Shown: positions 63,855-64,000 of the stretch, one piece after another | Numbering within the stretch: position 1 is the first letter of the stretch | Layout of the letters: every line of letters starts with the position of its first letter | Assembly (NCBI GenBank): GCA_037893225.1 | Contig: JAZGUH010000489.1 | Coordinates: 744,001 to 808,000, forward strand | Length of the DNA stretch: 64,000 bases | Direction of reading: 5' to 3' | Origin: Hippasteria phrygiana | Taxonomy: Eukaryota > Echinodermata > Asteroidea > Valvatida > Goniasteridae | The notes under the pieces: model-generated | Database searches by the model: none | Seen by the model: the letters and a program-made list of their open reading frames with translations, nothing else | Told to the model about the DNA's origin: nothing | Translations under genes and position numbers: made by a program

Positions 63855-64000
63855 CCCGATCAATAGCAGTTGCACTGTAACGCTTGCACTGTAACACTTG
63901 CACTGTAACACTTGCACTGTAACACTTGCACTGTAACACTTGCACTGTAACACTTGCACTGTAACACTTGCACTCACTCTAAGGGACATGCAATCACATC
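63855..64000. repeat. C unit truncated by the right edge
   Basis: Begins CAATAGCAG with a GTAACG repeat, has seven minisatellite repeats, and the window ends 21 bases into the insert that starts at 63980. Same variant as C10373, C14985, C15604 and C48813. Confidence 0.92.

Larger units (their letters stand above)
1..64000. repeat. Hierarchical satellite array filling the whole window (134 units of types A, B, C)
   Basis: Unit boundaries can be placed at CCCGATCA after a pyrimidine-rich tract, giving 133 starts from 446 to 63855 plus a partial unit at 1-445. All units run in the same direction. Types are told apart by the bases after CCCGATCA: CACTAG leads GTGACA arrays (A), CAGTAGCAC leads short GTAACA arrays (B), CAGTAGCAG or CAATAGCAG leads longer GTAACA arrays plus an insert (C). 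I count 59 B, 53 A and 21 C (the last truncated). No unique sequence was seen between units. The layout is that of eukaryotic satellite DNA with higher-order repeats. Species and chromosomal position cannot be read from the sequence. Confidence 0.97.

Noticed and set aside
1738..63989. Minus-strand ORFs of 61-122 codons made of QCKCHSASVTVQVS-type repeats
   Set aside because: They are the 14-bp minisatellite read in frames that lack stops. The same peptide appears in overlapping frames at the same place, length follows repeat number, and no conserved start context or domain is present.
1..64000. CRISPR array
   Set aside because: Short regularly spaced repeats are present, but there are no unique spacers; the intervening DNA is itself repeated, and no cas-like genes are present.
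1..64000. Bacterial or viral origin (operons, phage, plasmid)
   Set aside because: No long ORFs, no ribosome-binding-site and start pairs, no recognisable replication or structural genes; the whole window is nested satellite.
1..64000. CENP-B box or another known centromere motif
   Set aside because: I did not see the CENP-B consensus (TTCG and CGGG at its spacing) in the unit, so a centromeric role is not supported.

Overview
The window is one continuous, multi-level tandem repeat. I found no stretch of single-copy DNA, no convincing protein-coding gene, no tRNA or rRNA, no CRISPR array and no recognisable transposase or integrase. The organisation (short minisatellites nested in 370-680 bp units, units grouped into multi-kb higher-order repeats, recent kb-scale duplications, splice-like signals) points to satellite-type DNA of a eukaryote, probably an animal and possibly subtelomeric or otherwise heterochromatic. 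I cannot name the species from sequence alone.

Basic layout: I place a unit boundary at each CCCGATCA that follows a pyrimidine-rich tract. This gives 133 unit starts plus a partial unit at the left edge, all in the same orientation. Every complete unit contains, in order: (1) an array of a 14-bp minisatellite, CTTGCACTGTGACA or CTTGCACTGTAACA; (2) a degenerate linker with a lone telomere-like CTTAACCCTAACA; (3) a 140-bp core preceded by branch-point, polypyrimidine and TTCAG signals and followed by GTAAGT, so it looks like an internal exon; (4) a roughly 45-bp CT-rich tract leading to the next CCCGATCA.

There are three unit types. B (59 copies) has CCCGATCAGTAG and four GTAACA repeats; 52 copies are exactly 371 bp. 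A (53 copies, 3 of them recombinant A') has CCCGATCACTAG, 4-15 GTGACA repeats, then a spacer and usually three GTAACA repeats; ordinary A units are 412+14n bp. C (20 complete and 1 truncated) has 6-10 GTAACA repeats, an extra 182-bp AT-rich insert with two strong palindromes, a duplicated 3' splice-site-like motif and a CCTCAAGG core variant. The commonest order is C-B-A-B-A-A-B (about 3.4 kb) or its shorter form C-B-A-B-A-B (about 2.8 kb).

Region by region: 1-14984 holds regular C-led blocks; 14985-16222 is a tandem C-C duplication; 17531-25605 is the longest stretch between C units, with internal 1.95-kb duplications; 25468-39407 is an apparently identical 6,970-bp tandem duplication; 39546-50326 is a mixture of block types; about 51.2-58.1 kb is a 3,446-bp tandem duplication; 58.1-64.0 kb returns to irregular C-led blocks, with 62.1-63.9 kb closely resembling 47.0-48.9 kb.

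The six-frame ORFs are by-products of the repeats. The 14-bp minisatellite has no stop codon in any minus-strand frame, and three copies give the same 14-residue peptide period in all frames. The most interesting feature is the exon-like module repeated 133 times, together with clear footprints of unequal exchange between unit types.
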